Below are positions 1 to 11,227 of a stretch of 64,000 bases of DNA, piece by piece. The number at the start of each line of letters is the position of its first letter. Position 1 is the stretch's first letter. The stretch spans positions 1,738,926 through 1,802,925 of the forward strand of contig NZ_JAHWDQ010000001.1 of the NCBI RefSeq assembly GCF_019312595.1, written 5' to 3'. A model generated the notes under the pieces. That model saw nothing but the letters and a program-made list of their open reading frames with translations. It was not told the origin of the DNA and searched no databases. Position numbers and translations under genes: made by a program. This DNA is from Zhongshania aquimaris. Lineage in GTDB: Bacteria; Pseudomonadota; Gammaproteobacteria; Pseudomonadales; Spongiibacteraceae.

Positions 1-1495
1 ATTTGATATGCGGATACAGGCGGCTAACCAACTCGGTAATCTTAATATTTGTCTCCGGGTCGTCGGCGGTTAGTACAAAGTACTCGGCCTTGTCCGCGTC
101 AACCGCGCGCAATATTTCTGGTCGCATCGGGTCGCCATAATATACCGGCATGCTGTCGATACTGCGGGACAACTCAATGGTATCAACCGACAAGTCTAAG
201 GCCACAAACGGTACCCGCTGCGCCCGCAAAATACGGGCAACAATTTGTCCCATCCGACCCATGCCGATAATCACCACCCTTGGCTCGTCGCTCTCGATCT
301 GTTCATATTCCGGTGGCACGTCCTTGCTGACCGGCACTGGCTTGTGCATCTTTACCAGTAACATAATCAGCAGAGGCGTTAGTGCCATCGACAAAGTAAT
401 GGCAAGGATTAGCGTGCTATGTAATGTCACGTCTAACAGCTGATGATCTTTCGCGATTTGAAACACCACAAAGGCAAACTCACCTCCCGCCGCTAGAACT
501 ACACCTAAACGCAGTGCACTGCGACGATCCAAACCGCCCAGCACATTGCCGACCAAGGCGAGTATTGGCAGCTTTATTACCATAAGCAAAACCGTTAAGC
601 CCAGCACCGTCAACGGCATTGTCGCCAGCAATTGGATGTCGGCAGTCATACCCACACTGATAAAGAAAAGCCCCAGCAGTAAGCCTTTAAACGGCTCTAT
701 CTGCGACTCCAATTCATGGCGGTACTCCGAATCGGCTAACAGCAATCCGGCGAGGAAAGCGCCCAGCGCCATCGAGACACCCACCGCATCCATTAACCAA
801 GCTGTACCCACCACGACAAGCAGCGCGGTGGCCGTCGATACTTCCTGCAGGCCTGTCTTCGCCACCATGCGGAATATCGGCCGCAGCAAGTAGCGGCCAC
901 CCACTACCACCGCCCCAATGCTCAGAAAAATACGCAGTACCGAGCCCGCACTGGCGTCATCAGTACCAGCACTGCCGCTCAGAAATGGCACCAAAGCTAT
1001 CAAGGGAATGGCGGCAATATCTTGAAATAACAATATCGCGAATGCCATGCGCCCATGGGAGCTGTTTAACTGCTTGCGCTCGGCGAGGATTTGCAAACCG
1101 AAGGCGGTGGACGACAGCGCCAAGCCTAAGCCCAGTACCACACTGGTCTGCCACGACTGCGAAAAGCCGAGATAAGCGACACCGCCAATTACCATCCCGC
1201 TCAACGCAACCTGCGTCAAGCCGACACCGAATACCGCCTTGCGCATTAGCCACAGTCGGCGCGGTGACAACTCTAGACCAATGATAAACAACAGCAATAC
1301 CACGCCGAATTCAGAAAAGTGCGCGACGTTTTCGGGATTATGTATGAGCTGCAACGCTGCGGGCCCAATCACTACGCCCGCAATTAAATACCCTAATACC
1401 GCGCCCAGTTGTAAACGCTTCGCCAACGGCACAACAAATACCGCCGCCAATAATAAAACGACTGTTGCCTGTAAAAGGCTGCTTTCATGTGGCAT
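1..1495 (-). CDS. Kef-type cation:proton antiporter (CPA2), partial
   Basis: Inner-membrane monovalent cation/proton antiporter of the CPA2 (KefB/KefC) family. About 498 N-terminal residues are present; the gene runs off the left edge. Residues about 1-385 are a chain of hydrophobic helices with the family's glycine-rich segments. A Rossmann-type TrkA-N/RCK domain starts near residue 405 with the nucleotide motif GMGRMGQIVA, followed by VALD and YGDPMRPEIL as in KefC. The start is fixed by AGGAG seven bases before ATG. Kef proteins are usually gated by glutathione adducts; whether this one is cannot be judged without the C-terminus. No KefF/KefG ancillary gene lies upstream. A YbaL-like assignment is also possible. 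Confidence 0.85.
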   Translation of the reverse strand, partial: MPHESSLLQATVVLLLAAVFVVPLAKRLQLGAVLGYLIAGVVIGPAALQLIHNPENVAHFSEFGVVLLLFIIGLELSPRRLWLMRKAVFGVGLTQVALSGMVIGGVAYLGFSQSWQTSVVLGLGLALSSTAFGLQILAERKQLNSSHGRMAFAILLFQDIAAIPLIALVPFLSGSAGTDDASAGSVLRIFLSIGAVVVGGRYLLRPIFRMVAKTGLQEVSTATALLVVVGTAWLMDAVGVSMALGAFLAGLLLADSEYRHELESQIEPFKGLLLGLFFISVGMTADIQLLATMPLTVLGLTVLLMVIKLPILALVGNVLGGLDRRSALRLGVVLAAGGEFAFVVFQIAKDHQLLDVTLHSTLILAITLSMALTPLLIMLLVKMHKPVPVSKDVPPEYEQIESDEPRVVIIGMGRMGQIVARILRAQRVPFVALDLSVDTIELSRSIDSMPVYYGDPMRPEILRAVDADKAEYFVLTADDPETNIKITELVSRLYPHIK

Positions 1496-2009
1496 GCACG
1501 TCTCCTGGCGGCAATGAAGTGAGATCCATATTCAGTGCTCCATGATAACTGCCTTCATGATAAATGGGACGCTTTCACGGCGCCTAATTTCATTTGCTTA
1601 CGGTTTTATCAACGTATATAAAGAAAATGCTAACGATGGCAAGAGATTGTATTTCCTCCTCGCGCATATTCAATCTCAGTCGCGACCGAGTATCCAAGTG
1701 AACAAGGCGAATGCTTTTAACTGCAGACATCCGACGTCCGACGCAACCAAAGCGAATGCCTTTGGTTTTTATAAAGCACTATGCGGCTTAAGGCCCGCGG
1801 TCTATGGATCCTCGATCGGGGTCGAGGATGACGATTAGAGGGCTGGAAAGTTATCCCGTCGACCTAGCGGTGACCGAATCACCGTCATACTCGGCCACGA
1901 CCGAGCGTCCAGATGAGCAAGGCGAATGCGTTTAACGGCAGACATCCGACCGTCGACGTCCGACGAAACCCAAGCGCATGCCTTTGCTTTTTACAAAGCA
2001 CGATGCCGC
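1496..2009. other. 514-base gene-free stretch filled by repeats
   Basis: This gap lies between the antiporter start and the end of the F420-type oxidoreductase. No convincing gene was found; the one open frame here has no ribosome-binding site and reads through the repeats. Most of the space is two copies of a roughly 110-base element (1682-1790 and 1898-2012). Between them is a short hairpin, GATCCTCGATCGGGGTCGAGGATG, around 1807-1831. The antiporter promoter should lie near 1500-1600, but no clear -35/-10 pair was identified. Confidence 0.6.
1682..1790. repeat. Family B intergenic repeat, copy 1
   Basis: Copy 1 of a dispersed element. It shares with copy 2 (1898-2012) the landmarks CGACCGAG, AAGGCGAATGC, CAGACATCCGAC, GTCCGACG, a GCATGCC/GAATGCC box, TTTTTA(T/C)AAAGCAC and a terminal GCTTA. 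The two copies are in the same orientation about 216 bases apart and look about 80 percent identical by eye. The TCCGAC tandem units recur near 4640 and 4910. Confidence 0.75.
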
Positions 2010-2012
2010 TTA
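1898..2012. repeat. Family B intergenic repeat, copy 2
   Basis: Second direct copy of the element at 1682-1790. It ends on the stop codon (TAA) of the oxidoreductase gene transcribed leftward from 2861. It holds a slightly longer TCCGACCGTCGACGTCCGAC core than copy 1. Placement directly at a gene 3' end matches the habit of the other intergenic repeats in this window. Confidence 0.75.
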
Positions 2013-2861
2013 TAACTGCGCAATGATTTTGGAGTATTGCTCAATCATGGGCATGACGATCTCAGGCTTATTCCAATTTTGCATGCCGACACCAATATTA
2101 CAGCGAGTCACACCGCAGTCTCGGTAGCGCTTGAGCAAATCAGGCGTTATCTCGCCCATCACCACCAAGGTAACCTCTACCGAGTCTGGGTCGCGGCCAA
2201 AGTCACTTACCTGTTTGCGAAAATCTTTAATAGCGGCACCGACATCCGGTAATACCACATCCACCGGCATCCAGCCGTCTGCCCACTGTGCAGTGTGACG
2301 CACTCCCAGCGGCCCCATCGCGCCAAATATCATCTTTGGAATGTGCAGGGGTTTTGGCTCAAACCACACCGGGTCAAAATCAATGAATTCACCGTGATAC
2401 TCTGGCGCCTCGTCCTTAAACAAGGCTCTCGTTGCCGCCACGGTTTCTTTCATCGCCAAATAGCGGCGCTGCCAAGGCAGGCTTGTTACATTCTCAAACT
2501 CTTCCTGATTCCAGCCCACCCCAGTGCCAATAATAACTCGGCCACCAGATAGCCGATCCAGTGTGGCAATAGTTTTAGCCTGAGAAAATAGCTCACGCTC
2601 CATCAGTAGCGCAATGCCGGTTCCCAGCTTTAATCGCGTGGTCGACGACGCCGCCGCCATCAGCGAAATATAAGGGTCCATCATTTCCTTGTACGGCTCG
2701 GGTAACTCACCGCCCGGCGGGTAAGCTGTTGTTCTACAGCGTGGAATATGACTGTGCTCGCCATACCACAGGGACTCAAAACCGGCGTCCTCCAATATTT
2801 TCGCGAGTTGTGCCGGTTCTTGATCGTTGACAGTGTTCATGGAACTAAAGCCGAGATGCAT
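2010..2861 (-). CDS. LLM-class (luciferase-like) F420-type oxidoreductase
   Basis: Predicted cytosolic flavin- or F420-dependent oxidoreductase of the bacterial luciferase superfamily (TIM barrel), 283 residues. Family features seen are the N-terminal MHLGFSSMN strand, SLWYGEHSHIP (the catalytic-face EH motif), LKLGTGIALL, SGGRVIIGTGVGWN and the late ADGWMPV segment. The ATG at 2861 is preferred over one eight codons upstream because AGAGG lies seven bases before it. The substrate is unknown. It stands alone, followed by repeats, with a GST gene upstream on the same strand. Such proteins in Gammaproteobacteria may use FMN rather than F420; the sequence does not settle this. Confidence 0.85.
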   Translation of the reverse strand: MHLGFSSMNTVNDQEPAQLAKILEDAGFESLWYGEHSHIPRCRTTAYPPGGELPEPYKEMMDPYISLMAAASSTTRLKLGTGIALLMERELFSQAKTIATLDRLSGGRVIIGTGVGWNQEEFENVTSLPWQRRYLAMKETVAATRALFKDEAPEYHGEFIDFDPVWFEPKPLHIPKMIFGAMGPLGVRHTAQWADGWMPVDVVLPDVGAAIKDFRKQVSDFGRDPDSVEVTLVVMGEITPDLLKRYRDCGVTRCNIGVGMQNWNKPEIVMPMIEQYSKIIAQL

Positions 2862-3006
2862 ATTATCGCCTCTTACTATTTTCATTATTTTGTAAGAGTG
2901 TAGTTCACTGCCATATCAGCCGACATACTTCACTTTGATGAGGGAGTAGCTCCCTCAGCAAGCCCCAAGATGGTCGAGTCAGGCAAAACAGGAGTAAGCA
3001 ACAACA

Positions 3007-3645
3007 TCACGCCTTAAAAATCGCCTCAGCTTTTGACCACGCTGGCCGCGCGCGCAGGCGATTTAAGTAAGCCTGAATAGCTGGATAAGGCAAAAACGCC
3101 TTACCGGTCTCGTCGCCGGCTTGCGCAAATAAGGGTGATTCCAACATCATCAAAGGAAACGCGACCATAATATCGGCTCCGGAAAAGTCCCCGGCAATAT
3201 AATCCCGCTCGCCGAGAATATTATTCATATAAGTGAACACGGTTATAAACTCGCCGTCGCAAAAGGCCTTCAAACCCGGCGCATCACTCGCCGTCATCAC
3301 ACTCAACATATTAATAAATATCGGCGTCATCAATGTCGACTCCGCGGCATGCATCCAGTGTAAATAATCAATATAGGCTGGCGTACCTTTCGCTGGCCTT
3401 AAGCGCCCCTCACCATAGTTTTCCAGAAGATACTCAACAATCGCACCGGATTCAGGAATTGTCTGGCCCTTGTCTTCAATCACAGGCGCCTTACCCATCG
3501 GGCTGACATCCCATAGCGACTGCGGTGAACGAAACGTTTCCGCATTGCGAGTATGGGTCACCAACTCATATTGCAAACCCAATTCTTCGGCCAACCAGAT
3601 GCTGCGATCTGAACGGGACATACCTAGATGATGAATTTTGAGCAT
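3007..3645 (-). CDS. Glutathione S-transferase family protein
   Basis: Cytosolic glutathione S-transferase, 212 residues, the usual length. The N-terminal thioredoxin-like domain (about 1-80) begins MLKIHHLGMSRSDR and carries the glutathione-contacting GKAPVIEDKG and IPESGAIVEYL motifs (cis-Pro and ESxAI). The C-terminal all-helical domain follows, with GDFSGADIMVAFPL typical of the N-capping box region. The catalytic Ser is probably in SRSDRS. No substrate can be inferred. The gene lies between thiG and the luciferase-like oxidoreductase and is not obviously coupled to either. Confidence 0.9.
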   Translation of the reverse strand: MLKIHHLGMSRSDRSIWLAEELGLQYELVTHTRNAETFRSPQSLWDVSPMGKAPVIEDKGQTIPESGAIVEYLLENYGEGRLRPAKGTPAYIDYLHWMHAAESTLMTPIFINMLSVMTASDAPGLKAFCDGEFITVFTYMNNILGERDYIAGDFSGADIMVAFPLMMLESPLFAQAGDETGKAFLPYPAIQAYLNRLRARPAWSKAEAIFKA

Positions 3646-3756
3646 AAGATCCTCTGCTATTGTTATGTATTTTTAGTCTAAGCCACGCCAAGATATGCGG
3701 GCTGCGCGCAAAGATGTTTACGCAGATAGCCCCTGTTCAGATTTAGGATCGCCGTT

Positions 3757-4572
3757 TCACTGCTGATGCCAAAACGGCATCCCTAAGGTCGGCGTCGACG
3801 GCGATGCCGTTTGGCGCTCTGGCATCGCTCCCGCTAGAGCAGCTTGACGACCGGCCTCAATCGCGCGCTTAAATGCGCTTGCCATCAAAACCGGATTACC
3901 CGCCTGCGCAATCGCAGTATTTAACAGTATCCCGTCGTAACCCAGCTCTAAGGCTTGTACCGCGTGAGATGGTTTGCCAATGCCGGCATCCACAATTAAT
4001 GGCAGCTCAGGAATACGATCACGAATAGCCTGCAAATTATAAGGGTTCATCAAACCGCGTCCGGTGCCGATGGGCGAGCCCCAAGGCATTAAAACCTGGC
4101 AACCGACATCTCGCAGTCGCTGGCAAATCACTAGATCATCGGTGCAGTAGGGGAACACCTTAAAACCAAGTTTAATTAATTGCGCAGCAGCCGCGACCGT
4201 AGCAAGGGGATCGGGCTGTAGATTGTAATCATCGCCGACAACTTCCAGTTTTAGCCAGTCTGTTTCAAATAATTCCCGCGACATCTGCGCTAAGGTCACC
4301 GCTTCTTTGACGCTATGGCAGCCAGCGGTATTTGGCAGCATGGTTTTCTTTAACTCTTTGAGCTGGCGCCAGAATGATTCGCCACCACCCTGCTCCGGCG
4401 ACTGGCGGCGCAGAGACACGGTAACAATTTCCGCACCGGACTCGGTGATTGCATCGCGCATAATGGCAGGCGATGGATATAGCGCACTACCTATTAACAG
4501 TCGGCTATTGAATGTTTGGCCGTAAAGGGTCCAAGTATCGGGGGGCATAGTGTCTGTTGCTGGTATCTTCAT
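3757..4572 (-). CDS. thiG: Thiazole synthase ThiG
   Basis: Forms the thiazole phosphate of thiamine from deoxyxylulose phosphate, dehydroglycine and ThiS thiocarboxylate; cytosolic TIM barrel, 271 residues. Seen are [15 protein letters not shown], the Schiff-base lysine context [32 protein letters not shown] for phosphate binding and the late [11 protein letters not shown] and GILLNTAIA loops. It is the last gene of the thi set, after thiC, thiO and thiS on the same strand, separated from thiS by a TCCGAC repeat. Dehydroglycine would come from ThiO, consistent with the absence of thiH here. The N-terminus has about ten extra residues; the ATG at 4572 has only a weak AGAG upstream. Confidence 0.95.
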   Translation of the reverse strand: MKIPATDTMPPDTWTLYGQTFNSRLLIGSALYPSPAIMRDAITESGAEIVTVSLRRQSPEQGGGESFWRQLKELKKTMLPNTAGCHSVKEAVTLAQMSRELFETDWLKLEVVGDDYNLQPDPLATVAAAAQLIKLGFKVFPYCTDDLVICQRLRDVGCQVLMPWGSPIGTGRGLMNPYNLQAIRDRIPELPLIVDAGIGKPSHAVQALELGYDGILLNTAIAQAGNPVLMASAFKRAIEAGRQAALAGAMPERQTASPSTPTLGMPFWHQQ

Positions 4573-4595
4573 TTTGAAACTCTACGTTATTGGCC

Positions 4596-4668
4596 GGAAG
4601 TCTAATGTCTAATGTGAAAACCGTACTTATCGTCAGACGCCTGACTTCGGACATCCGACATCGCATCA
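4596..4668. repeat. Family B repeat between thiS and thiG
   Basis: Short intergenic element reading, on the plus strand, AGTCTAATGTCTAATG and then TCGGACATCCGACATCGCATC, directly abutting the thiS stop codon. It contains the TCCGAC unit seen at 1727 and 1940. It separates thiS from thiG by 96 bases, long for genes that are usually tightly coupled. Confidence 0.55.
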
Positions 4669-4884
4669 TCACCCTCCCTGTACCGGCGCGAGCACATCCA
4701 CTTTGTCGCCATGTTCCAAACAGCAACTTTTATACTGCGAACGCGGCACAAAGTTTTGATTCACTGCGATTGCGACCTTCCCCGCTTCAAAACCCCAGAT
4801 CGTTAGTAACTGAGCTAGGGGCTGATCTAAGGAGCACTCTTTGCTTTCATTATTTACACTGACGGTAATTATTAATCCGGTCAT
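4669..4884 (-). CDS. thiS: Sulfur carrier protein ThiS
   Basis: Ubiquitin-fold sulfur carrier of thiamine thiazole synthesis, 71 residues. Its C-terminal Gly-Gly (ending APVQGG) is the site that is adenylated and turned into the thiocarboxylate. The fold-typical VNNESKE, VAIAVNQNFVPRSQ and GDKVDVLAPVQGG segments are visible. The chosen ATG has AGAG seven bases upstream; a GTG six codons earlier lacks a better site. It is placed between thiO and thiG, its partner. ThiF and ThiI are not in the window. Confidence 0.93.
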   Translation of the reverse strand: MTGLIITVSVNNESKECSLDQPLAQLLTIWGFEAGKVAIAVNQNFVPRSQYKSCCLEHGDKVDVLAPVQGG

Positions 4885-4902
4885 GTTAGTACTCTGCATC
4901 AC

Positions 4903-5052
4903 TGGTCGGACGTCGGAAGACAGACGCCCGAAGTAAAATTAGTCGTAAACTCCCACATCAGACGGCATCGTATCCCCTAACTATCGAGCTGAACGCTTGA
5001 TAGGAGACGGTAAACGCAGAACCACCGATGTCAGTAGCCTTTGCATCTCCCG
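4903..5052. repeat. Family A and B repeat sequence between thiO and thiS
   Basis: The 150-base spacer holds a B-type stretch, GTCGGACGTCGGAAGACAG near 4906-4924, and an A-type pair: GCTTGATAGGAGACGG at 4995-5010 facing GCATCTCCCGTCA at about 5043-5055. The A arm begins at the TGA stop of thiO (TGACGGGAGATGC on the minus strand). The arms could fold into a hairpin in the thi transcript. Confidence 0.6.
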
Positions 5053-6117
5053 TCAGGCATATCGCTGGCCGACTCCCGACTTCCTCAGCATCGCCAAGGC
5101 CGACTCAAGCACATGAGGGCTGAGTAAATAGCCGTGCCGATAAAGTCCATTCACCACCAGCAAGCCATCCGCACATTTTATTTCTGGCAAATTATCTGGC
5201 ATCGCCGGTCGACAGTGAGCGTAGGCGTGCAGTACGGTCGCCTCGGCAAAACCACTGTGTACGCTATACAGCGCCGACATGAGTTCAAGGCTTGAGCGCA
5301 CCGTCACCGGCTTCATCGATTCGCTTTCAATTTCCGTCGCGCCAATCACATAGCGATTTCCGGCGCGCGGGGAGATATATAATTTATAGCGCGGGTGCAT
5401 GAGACGAATGGGGCGTTGCAGATTTACTTCCGGTGCGTGAACCCACAGCACTTCACCGCGAACACCACGCAAAGCTGGCAGCTGTACTTTCGCGCCCATG
5501 CCTCGGCTATCGATAGCCCAATCAAAGGAATAGTCTTCGTTTGCCAAGCGGATCTTCCCAGCATCAACGCTCTGCACTTCGCTAAACTCCCGCCACTTGC
5601 CACCGAGCTTGCTAATCGCTGTTTCCAAGGAAATGAGCAAGGCTTCGTTGTCGAGATATGCCTCTTCCGCCAAAAACAATCCGCCGTGGTATCGCTCTGC
5701 TAACTCTGGCTCTAACTCGGCTAATCGGCGCCGATCAATCCGCTCAATAAATTCGTCGCAGTCTTGTACCTTGCCGCGCAGCTGTTGCTCAAAATGGTTT
5801 AAGCTAGATTCATCTAATTTATGCGCCACCACCACGCTGCCCTTGTTGCCAAAATCAACGTGCTGCCCAGTTATTTCCTCTAGGGCAGCCAGTTCCTCGG
5901 GCCACCACGTCAAGGCCATTCGCCCCCAATCAAAGACACAGCGCTCAGAACTAACGACTTCACTATAGGGCGCCAACATCGACGCCGCGACTATAGCCGC
6001 ACTGAGCTCAGCGGCGCGACTACCGCGCTCGAATAGGGTTACCTGGTGGCCACGCTGCAGCAAATTCCACGCGAGCAAGCGACCAAGCAAGCCAGCGCCG
6101 GCGATACCTATTTTCAT
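5053..6117 (-). CDS. thiO: Glycine oxidase ThiO
   Basis: FAD-dependent oxidase that turns glycine into dehydroglycine for ThiG; 354 residues, within the family range. The N-terminus MKIGIAGAGLLGRLLAW is the dinucleotide-binding GxGxxG, followed by VTLFERGS with the ribose-binding Glu. RPAMPDNLPEI and GLYRHGYLLSPH near the C-terminus are DAAO-family FAD/substrate motifs. Its position between thiC and thiS distinguishes it from a generic D-amino-acid oxidase. The start lies immediately beside a family A repeat, and its TGA stop is the first triplet of another, so both ends of the gene touch repeats. Confidence 0.92.
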   Translation of the reverse strand: MKIGIAGAGLLGRLLAWNLLQRGHQVTLFERGSRAAELSAAIVAASMLAPYSEVVSSERCVFDWGRMALTWWPEELAALEEITGQHVDFGNKGSVVVAHKLDESSLNHFEQQLRGKVQDCDEFIERIDRRRLAELEPELAERYHGGLFLAEEAYLDNEALLISLETAISKLGGKWREFSEVQSVDAGKIRLANEDYSFDWAIDSRGMGAKVQLPALRGVRGEVLWVHAPEVNLQRPIRLMHPRYKLYISPRAGNRYVIGATEIESESMKPVTVRSSLELMSALYSVHSGFAEATVLHAYAHCRPAMPDNLPEIKCADGLLVVNGLYRHGYLLSPHVLESALAMLRKSGVGQRYA

Positions 6118-6118
6118 C

Positions 6119-6301
6119 GCTTGATGCTGGACGGGAGACGTAAGACGCTAAGACAGCACCAACGCTGACGCGCACCAATGAGCGAAGCGAATGCCTTTCG
6201 AATTAGCGTTCTGCGTCTAGCCTCTCCCGTCTCCCGAGAAAGCCTTCTCACTGTAGCGCGCTCCCTTTTTGCATCTCTCGTCTCCCGTCCAGCATCTCCC
6301 A

Positions 6302-6304
<3 letters not shown>
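6119..6304. repeat. Family A repeat between thiC and thiO
   Basis: This 186-base spacer is the longest family A copy. It opens GCTTGATGCTGGACGGGAGACG and closes TCGTCTCCCGTCCAGCATC plus TCCCATCA, so the ends are inverted repeats, with a further CTCCCGTCTCCCG inside. An internal AGCGAATGCCTTT matches family B at 1751, linking the families. It begins on the TGA stop of thiC and ends next to the thiO start codon. Confidence 0.75.
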
Positions 6305-8420
<2,116 letters not shown>

Positions 8421-8424
8421 AAGA

Positions 8425-8453
8425 AGTGTAGACGCTAAAAATACGAATAACAA
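8425..8453 (-). promoter_or_regulatory. Sigma-70-like promoter of thiC
   Basis: Read on the minus strand, TTGTTA, a 17-base spacer and TACACT form a good sigma-70 pair. It ends a few bases before the riboswitch P1 strand, so the transcript would start just ahead of the aptamer. Confidence 0.65.
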
Positions 8454-8511
8454 GCCAGTACGCGTATTGATTTCGCCAAAAATATAAAAACCTAATTTAT
8501 AAAGTCGCTAC

Positions 8512-9708
8512 TTATAAAGTCACTATCACCGCCCCCGCCACCGCGAGCGCCTTCGCACGGGCCTCTTCAATATCTGCACCGCGGGCTAAACCTACCCCCA
8601 TGCGACGCTTACCACTCACCTCCGGTTTACCGAATAAACGCAGCTGGGTATCTGGCACCTCTAAAGCGTATTCGAGATTGCCAAACGACACGCGCTTGGA
8701 TTCACCCTCGACCAATATTACCGCCGAAGCAGAGGGACCACATTGCTGAATATTGGGAATCGGCAAGCCGAGAATGGCGCGAGCGTGCAGGGCAAATTCG
8801 GATAGATCTTGGGAGATAAGCGTCACTAAGCCAGTGTCATGAGGCCGCGGCGACACTTCACTGAATATAACGTCGTCGCCTTTTACAAATAGTTCAACAC
8901 CAAATAAACCCCAGCCACCGAGGGCTGTGGTTACCTGCTTAGCGATGTCTTGTGAACGCTGCAGTGCTTTTTCAGACATCGGCTGTGGCTGCCACGACTC
9001 CTGATAATCGCCGTCTTTTTGCAAGTGGCCGATGGGCGCGCAATAGCTTGTCGCGGTATCTTCGCTGCCACCGCGATGACGAATTGTTAACAGGGTAATT
9101 TCGTAGTCAAAATCAACAAAGCCTTCGACGATAACCCGGCCAGCGCCTGCTCGCCCACCTTCCTGCGCATAGCTCCAGGCGGCGTCAACTTCCGTCAATC
9201 GTCTTACTAAACTTTGCCCCTTACCCGACGAACTCATAATGGGTTTCACTACACAGGGCAAACCAATCTCGGCGATAGCGGCGTCGAATTCGTCTTTGCT
9301 ATCTGCAAAGCGATAGCTAGAGGTGGGTAATTCCAGCTTTTCTGCCACCAGGCGACGGATGCCTTCGCGGTTCATGGTGAGCTGCGCAGCGCGGGCGGTG
9401 GGCACCACGTTAAACCCTTCACGCTCTAGTTCAACGAGGGTATCGGTGGCGATCGCTTCAATTTCCGGCACGATATAATCTGGTTTTTCTAACTCTATAA
9501 TGCGGCGTAGCTCGGCACCGTCTAACATCGAAAACGTGTAACTGCGATCGGCAACCTGCATCGCCGGTGCATTTTCATAGCGATCGCAGGCGATCACTTC
9601 CACACCTAGACGCTGTAGTTCAATAGCGACTTCCTTGCCAAGCTCGCCTGCGCCACAAAGTAATACCTTGCAGGCACTATTACTAAACGGAGTTCCTAAA
9701 GTGACCAT
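8512..9708 (-). CDS. purT: Formate-dependent phosphoribosylglycinamide formyltransferase PurT
   Basis: ATP-grasp enzyme that formylates GAR with formate in purine synthesis; cytosolic, 398 residues (E. coli about 392). Visible are the N-terminal [14 protein letters not shown], the ATP-grasp core [33 protein letters not shown], and the metal/ATP site [34 protein letters not shown] before the ATG fixes the start. It is the last gene of the run nusB, thiL, pgpA, purT, 37 bases after pgpA. Confidence 0.97.
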   Translation of the reverse strand: MVTLGTPFSNSACKVLLCGAGELGKEVAIELQRLGVEVIACDRYENAPAMQVADRSYTFSMLDGAELRRIIELEKPDYIVPEIEAIATDTLVELEREGFNVVPTARAAQLTMNREGIRRLVAEKLELPTSSYRFADSKDEFDAAIAEIGLPCVVKPIMSSSGKGQSLVRRLTEVDAAWSYAQEGGRAGAGRVIVEGFVDFDYEITLLTIRHRGGSEDTATSYCAPIGHLQKDGDYQESWQPQPMSEKALQRSQDIAKQVTTALGGWGLFGVELFVKGDDVIFSEVSPRPHDTGLVTLISQDLSEFALHARAILGLPIPNIQQCGPSASAVILVEGESKRVSFGNLEYALEVPDTQLRLFGKPEVSGKRRMGVGLARGADIEEARAKALAVAGAVIVTL

Positions 9709-9745
9709 AATATTCCTCGTGAAATTTCACTCGCTATCGAGTTTA

Positions 9746-10222
9746 TCAGCTCAAAACAAAGCACAGCTGCAATACTAAAAATGCATAAACACCGGCGAGT
9801 ACATCGTCAATCATAATCCCAAAACCGCCGTGGACTTTTGCGTCCAAAACCCGGATCGGCCAAGGCTTCCAAATATCAAATAAACGAAATAGCGCGAAAC
9901 CGAGGGCTATCCAAAATATATTCACAGGGACTAAAAATAAAGCAATCCACAAGCCGACAAACTCATCCCAAACGATGCCGCCGTGATCGTGAACACCTAA
10001 TGCTTTTGCTGTTTCGCCACAAAAATATACGCCTGCTGCGAACGCTAAAATTAATACAATGATATAATTTGCCGGCGATAAAAATTGCAACACATACCAA
10101 AATGGCAGCGCCGCAAGCGTACCGAAGGTTCCCGGTGCCTTTGTCGCTAAACCGCTGCCAAATCCGACAGAAAGTAAGTGCACGGGATTTTTTAATAATG
10201 TCACTGGAATTTTTGTTGCCAT
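9746..10222 (-). CDS. pgpA: Phosphatidylglycerophosphatase A
   Basis: Inner-membrane phosphatase that makes phosphatidylglycerol from phosphatidylglycerophosphate; 158 residues, normal for PgpA. The family signature GFGSGLATKAPGTFGTL is near residues 18-34, followed by the IVWDEFVGLW and LFDIWKPWPI motifs and two or three membrane helices. It ends with a hydrophobic C-terminus. It starts 18 bases after thiL, the usual gammaproteobacterial order. Confidence 0.95.
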   Translation of the reverse strand: MATKIPVTLLKNPVHLLSVGFGSGLATKAPGTFGTLAALPFWYVLQFLSPANYIIVLILAFAAGVYFCGETAKALGVHDHGGIVWDEFVGLWIALFLVPVNIFWIALGFALFRLFDIWKPWPIRVLDAKVHGGFGIMIDDVLAGVYAFLVLQLCFVLS

Positions 10223-10240
10223 ATTTTATGTAAGCCAGTT

Positions 10241-11209
10241 TTAAAAATGTTGGTAGCCACCGCGAGGTGAATACAAATTTTGTTGCGCGTCATAGCAACG
10301 CAAACCACTGCCAGCCTCGATATAACCAACTTCGGTAAGCGCCAAATTCAAGCTCGCACTTAAGACCTCAACGTCCGCACGGCGCGATGCCGGCACGGTA
10401 AAGCACAACTCATAATCATCGCCGCCACTGAGTGCAGAATCAATCGCGCCACCGTGTTTTATCAGCGCCGCTGACAGTGGCAGATCTTGCAGCCGCAGTA
10501 CAGCCGCAACACCGCTCGCTTTTAAAATATGGCTTAAGTCTGCAACGAGGCCATCTGAAACATCGATGGCTGCAGTAGCGAGATTTCGCAGTTTTTGCCC
10601 TAGTGCTAAACGCGGTGCAGGAGTGTGATAGCGCCTTAGAAGCTCGCGCTGGTGAGGCTGTAAGTCAGAGGACTGCGTATCTAAAAAGGCCAAGGCCGCG
10701 TTGGCATCACCCAGGTTGCCCGACACAAAAACAATATCGCCAAGCTGCGCGCCATTTCGCAATAATGCTTGCCCAGAAGGCGCCGAACCCATTACTTGAA
10801 AACTCATGCACAGTGGCCCACGGGTGGTATCGCCACCTACCAAAACCACCGCATATTCACTGGCGGCCTCTGCCAATGCTGCAGAAAATTCCGCCAGCCA
10901 AACTTCGTCAACCTCTGGCAGTGTTAGCGCCAAGGTAAACGCTAGTGGAGTCGCTCCACTGGCAGCCAAATCGCTCACACACACAGCAAGTGCTCGTCGC
11001 GCGAGCAAGGCGGGAGCATAGCTCTTTGGAAAATGAACCGTTTCAACTAAGGTGTCGACCGAAAGCAGCAGCTCTTCACCGGCGGGAATGGCTAGCACTG
11101 CACAATCATCGCCAATACCACAGCGAATTGCGTTTGCGTTAGCGCCGGAAATTTGTCCGGCACCTTCGCGAAAATAACGGTGAATTATATCGAATTCAGA
11201 TGCCGGCAT
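10241..11209 (-). CDS. thiL: Thiamine-monophosphate kinase
   Basis: Phosphorylates thiamine monophosphate to the active cofactor TPP; cytosolic, 322 residues. AIRS-fold landmarks are EFDIIHRYF at the start, GIGDDCAVL (metal-binding Asp pair), DTLVETVHF, VGGDTTRGP, ATAAIDVSDGLVADL and SGGDDYELCFTV. It stands between nusB and pgpA with 18-base gaps, so it is probably translated from the same transcript as the riboflavin genes. The start has only a weak ribosome-binding site. Confidence 0.96.
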   Translation of the reverse strand: MPASEFDIIHRYFREGAGQISGANANAIRCGIGDDCAVLAIPAGEELLLSVDTLVETVHFPKSYAPALLARRALAVCVSDLAASGATPLAFTLALTLPEVDEVWLAEFSAALAEAASEYAVVLVGGDTTRGPLCMSFQVMGSAPSGQALLRNGAQLGDIVFVSGNLGDANAALAFLDTQSSDLQPHQRELLRRYHTPAPRLALGQKLRNLATAAIDVSDGLVADLSHILKASGVAAVLRLQDLPLSAALIKHGGAIDSALSGGDDYELCFTVPASRRADVEVLSASLNLALTEVGYIEAGSGLRCYDAQQNLYSPRGGYQHF

Positions 11210-11227
11210 AAGGTTGTTCGTCGCAGA

